Below are positions 63,077 to 64,000 of a stretch of DNA of 64,000 bases, piece by piece; within the stretch, counting starts at the first letter, position 1, and the number at the start of each line of letters is the position of its first letter. The DNA is from JBEEOW01 sp041191405 (GTDB lineage Bacteria > Bacteroidota > Bacteroidia > Cytophagales > UBA9547). The position numbers and the translations under genes were made by a program. The stretch is from NCBI GenBank assembly GCA_041191405.1, contig JBEEOW010000004.1, positions 62,001 to 126,000 on the forward strand, in the 5' to 3' direction. The notes beneath the pieces were generated by a model. The model made no database searches. It was not told the DNA's origin and was given only the letters and a program-made list of their open reading frames with translations.

Positions 63077-63811
63077 ATGAGATATTTCATCTTTATAATC
63101 TTCACTTTAACATTATACACTTGTACTTGAAAAAGAGACAACGATGAAAATAAACACCGTGACAATTTAAAAATTTTCAAAACAGATTCTGGCTATATCA
63201 ATAAAAAAGAGGCTTTAGAATTTCTTCTAAAAAACAACTTAACAGATACTATAAAATCAAATTGGAATCTATATAATGATGCTGAAATATTTGGGAAATA
63301 TTACAAATATAAGAACACAAAAGAATATCTTTTTTGTATCATGGATTTATCAAAAAAATATACTTTTGAAACACATTTACTAATAAAAATTAATTCAAAA
63401 GGAGAAATTACAGATACCTCACGATTTATACATTGGAACTATCCTGCATGTATAGATGGTAAAGATGCTTTAAATAAATATGGTGATTATTATGGAATAT
63501 CTATCTGTCAAACAGGTTCAGGTTTCAGTGCAGAGTATATTTATTTTTTCAAAGATTTTGTAAAGCAAGATAAGCAAAATCCAATCTTGATTTCTTTATT
63601 TTCAGGACTTGGTTACCAAACTGAAATTGTAAATTCATCATTAAAAATTAAAAATGATATTATTAAATTAGATTATGAAGTTGAGACAACTCAAGAAACC
63701 TATGAAACTAAAGTAAACTTAAAACAATTTAAAGTTGATTACTTCTTAAAAAACAATAAATGGGAAACTAAAGACAGTGCGAAATTTGAAGCAATTGAAT
63801 CATTTTTTTAA
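63077..63811 (+). pseudogene. Lipoprotein gene with in-frame TGA at codon 18
   Basis: ATG 63077 begins a lipoprotein signal, MRYFIFIIFTLTLYTC, with the lipobox Cys at residue 16. The frame meets TGA at 63128-63130 and then stays open for 226 codons to 63811 (KRDNDENKHRDNLK and onward). Without the signal, the next ATG in frame (63341) would give a cytoplasmic fragment of 156 residues. No family recognised. Probably a nonsense mutation or a sequencing error. Confidence 0.75.
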
Positions 63812-64000
63812 AGGTTAAAATTAATTAACAATGAGCCTTTAATATATATTTGAGTTATAATAATCTCCACCAACACAAATAAACCTTAAAAACTCCACCG
63901 TTTACCGAGTATTTGATTTTACTTGCCTTTCTCTAATTTTAATGCTAGTTTTATTATATTAGTTTTGAATCATTAACAAAGCACATACTCTCAATTATGG
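63812..64000. other. Right edge, no feature seen
   Basis: 189 bases of AT-rich sequence after the broken lipoprotein gene, with no ORF, hairpin or promoter that I can support. Confidence 0.6.

Noticed and set aside
63128..63130. UGA recoded as Trp or Sec
   Set aside because: UGA ends coaD and the 75-aa ORF normally, no SECIS-like hairpin follows, and a single case is better explained by mutation or error.

Overview
The window is AT-rich chromosomal DNA of a member of the Bacteroidota. Four things point there: SprA, the outer-membrane translocon of the type IX secretion system (T9SS); secreted proteins with T9SS C-terminal sorting domains; several promoters with the Bacteroidota pattern TTTG, 18-20 bases, TAnnTTTG; and almost no Shine-Dalgarno sequences. 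I cannot name the genus. There is no prophage, no CRISPR array and no transposase gene.

Layout. 1-3.2 kb (minus strand): cheR, a receiver-less cheB, a GAF protein and a truncated membrane GAF sensor. 3.4-9.1 kb: a DUF1573 lipoprotein-like protein, a RecD-like helicase, a Nudix hydrolase, DUF3822-coaD and a GT-C glycosyltransferase. 9.2-12.1 kb is a decayed patch: an ECF sigma factor with a clear ECF-type promoter, an anti-sigma gene running out of frame into a T9SS sorting-domain remnant, duplicated terminators, and a frameshifted SMI1/KNR4 gene. 12.1-21.3 kb: a GH133 debranching enzyme, DUF2461, an EreA-like protein with a barrel tail, a SiaB-SiaC-SiaC module followed by a PstS-like lipoprotein, a CsgG/TolB-like protein, and an orphan CoA-transferase B subunit. 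21.5-23.7 kb: two identical tRNA-Asn genes and umuDC. 23.8-28.5 kb: a large T9SS-exported chitin-binding beta-propeller protein.

28.6-35.5 kb is the tryptophan operon: promoter, a short leader peptide with three Trp codons, antiterminator and terminator, then trpE-trpG-orf-trpD-trpC-trpF-trpB. trpA is absent and TrpF carries an unusual N-terminal extension. 35.5-44.3 kb: two small membrane proteins, elbB, waaA, an MFS transporter, a CDGSH protein, a DEAD-box helicase, a Crp/Fnr regulator and an LLM oxidoreductase. 44.3-46.6 kb is an arsenic operon (arsR, DUF6428, arsenate-reductase-like phosphatase, aquaporin) without a pump gene. 47.8-57.6 kb: ruvA, sprA and dnaK; dnaK has a sigma-54-like promoter. 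57.8-63.8 kb: envelope and secreted proteins, and a lipoprotein gene broken by a nonsense codon.

The most striking structure outside genes is a family of at least twelve intergenic tracts built of degenerate 7-base units. Many are palindromic as a whole, and one fills a gene-to-gene gap exactly. A second dispersed element is a palindrome of about 115-120 bp in three copies whose stem shows compensatory base changes. Both kinds have invaded the trp operon spacers. The tryptophan attenuator and the heptad tracts are the most worthwhile leads.
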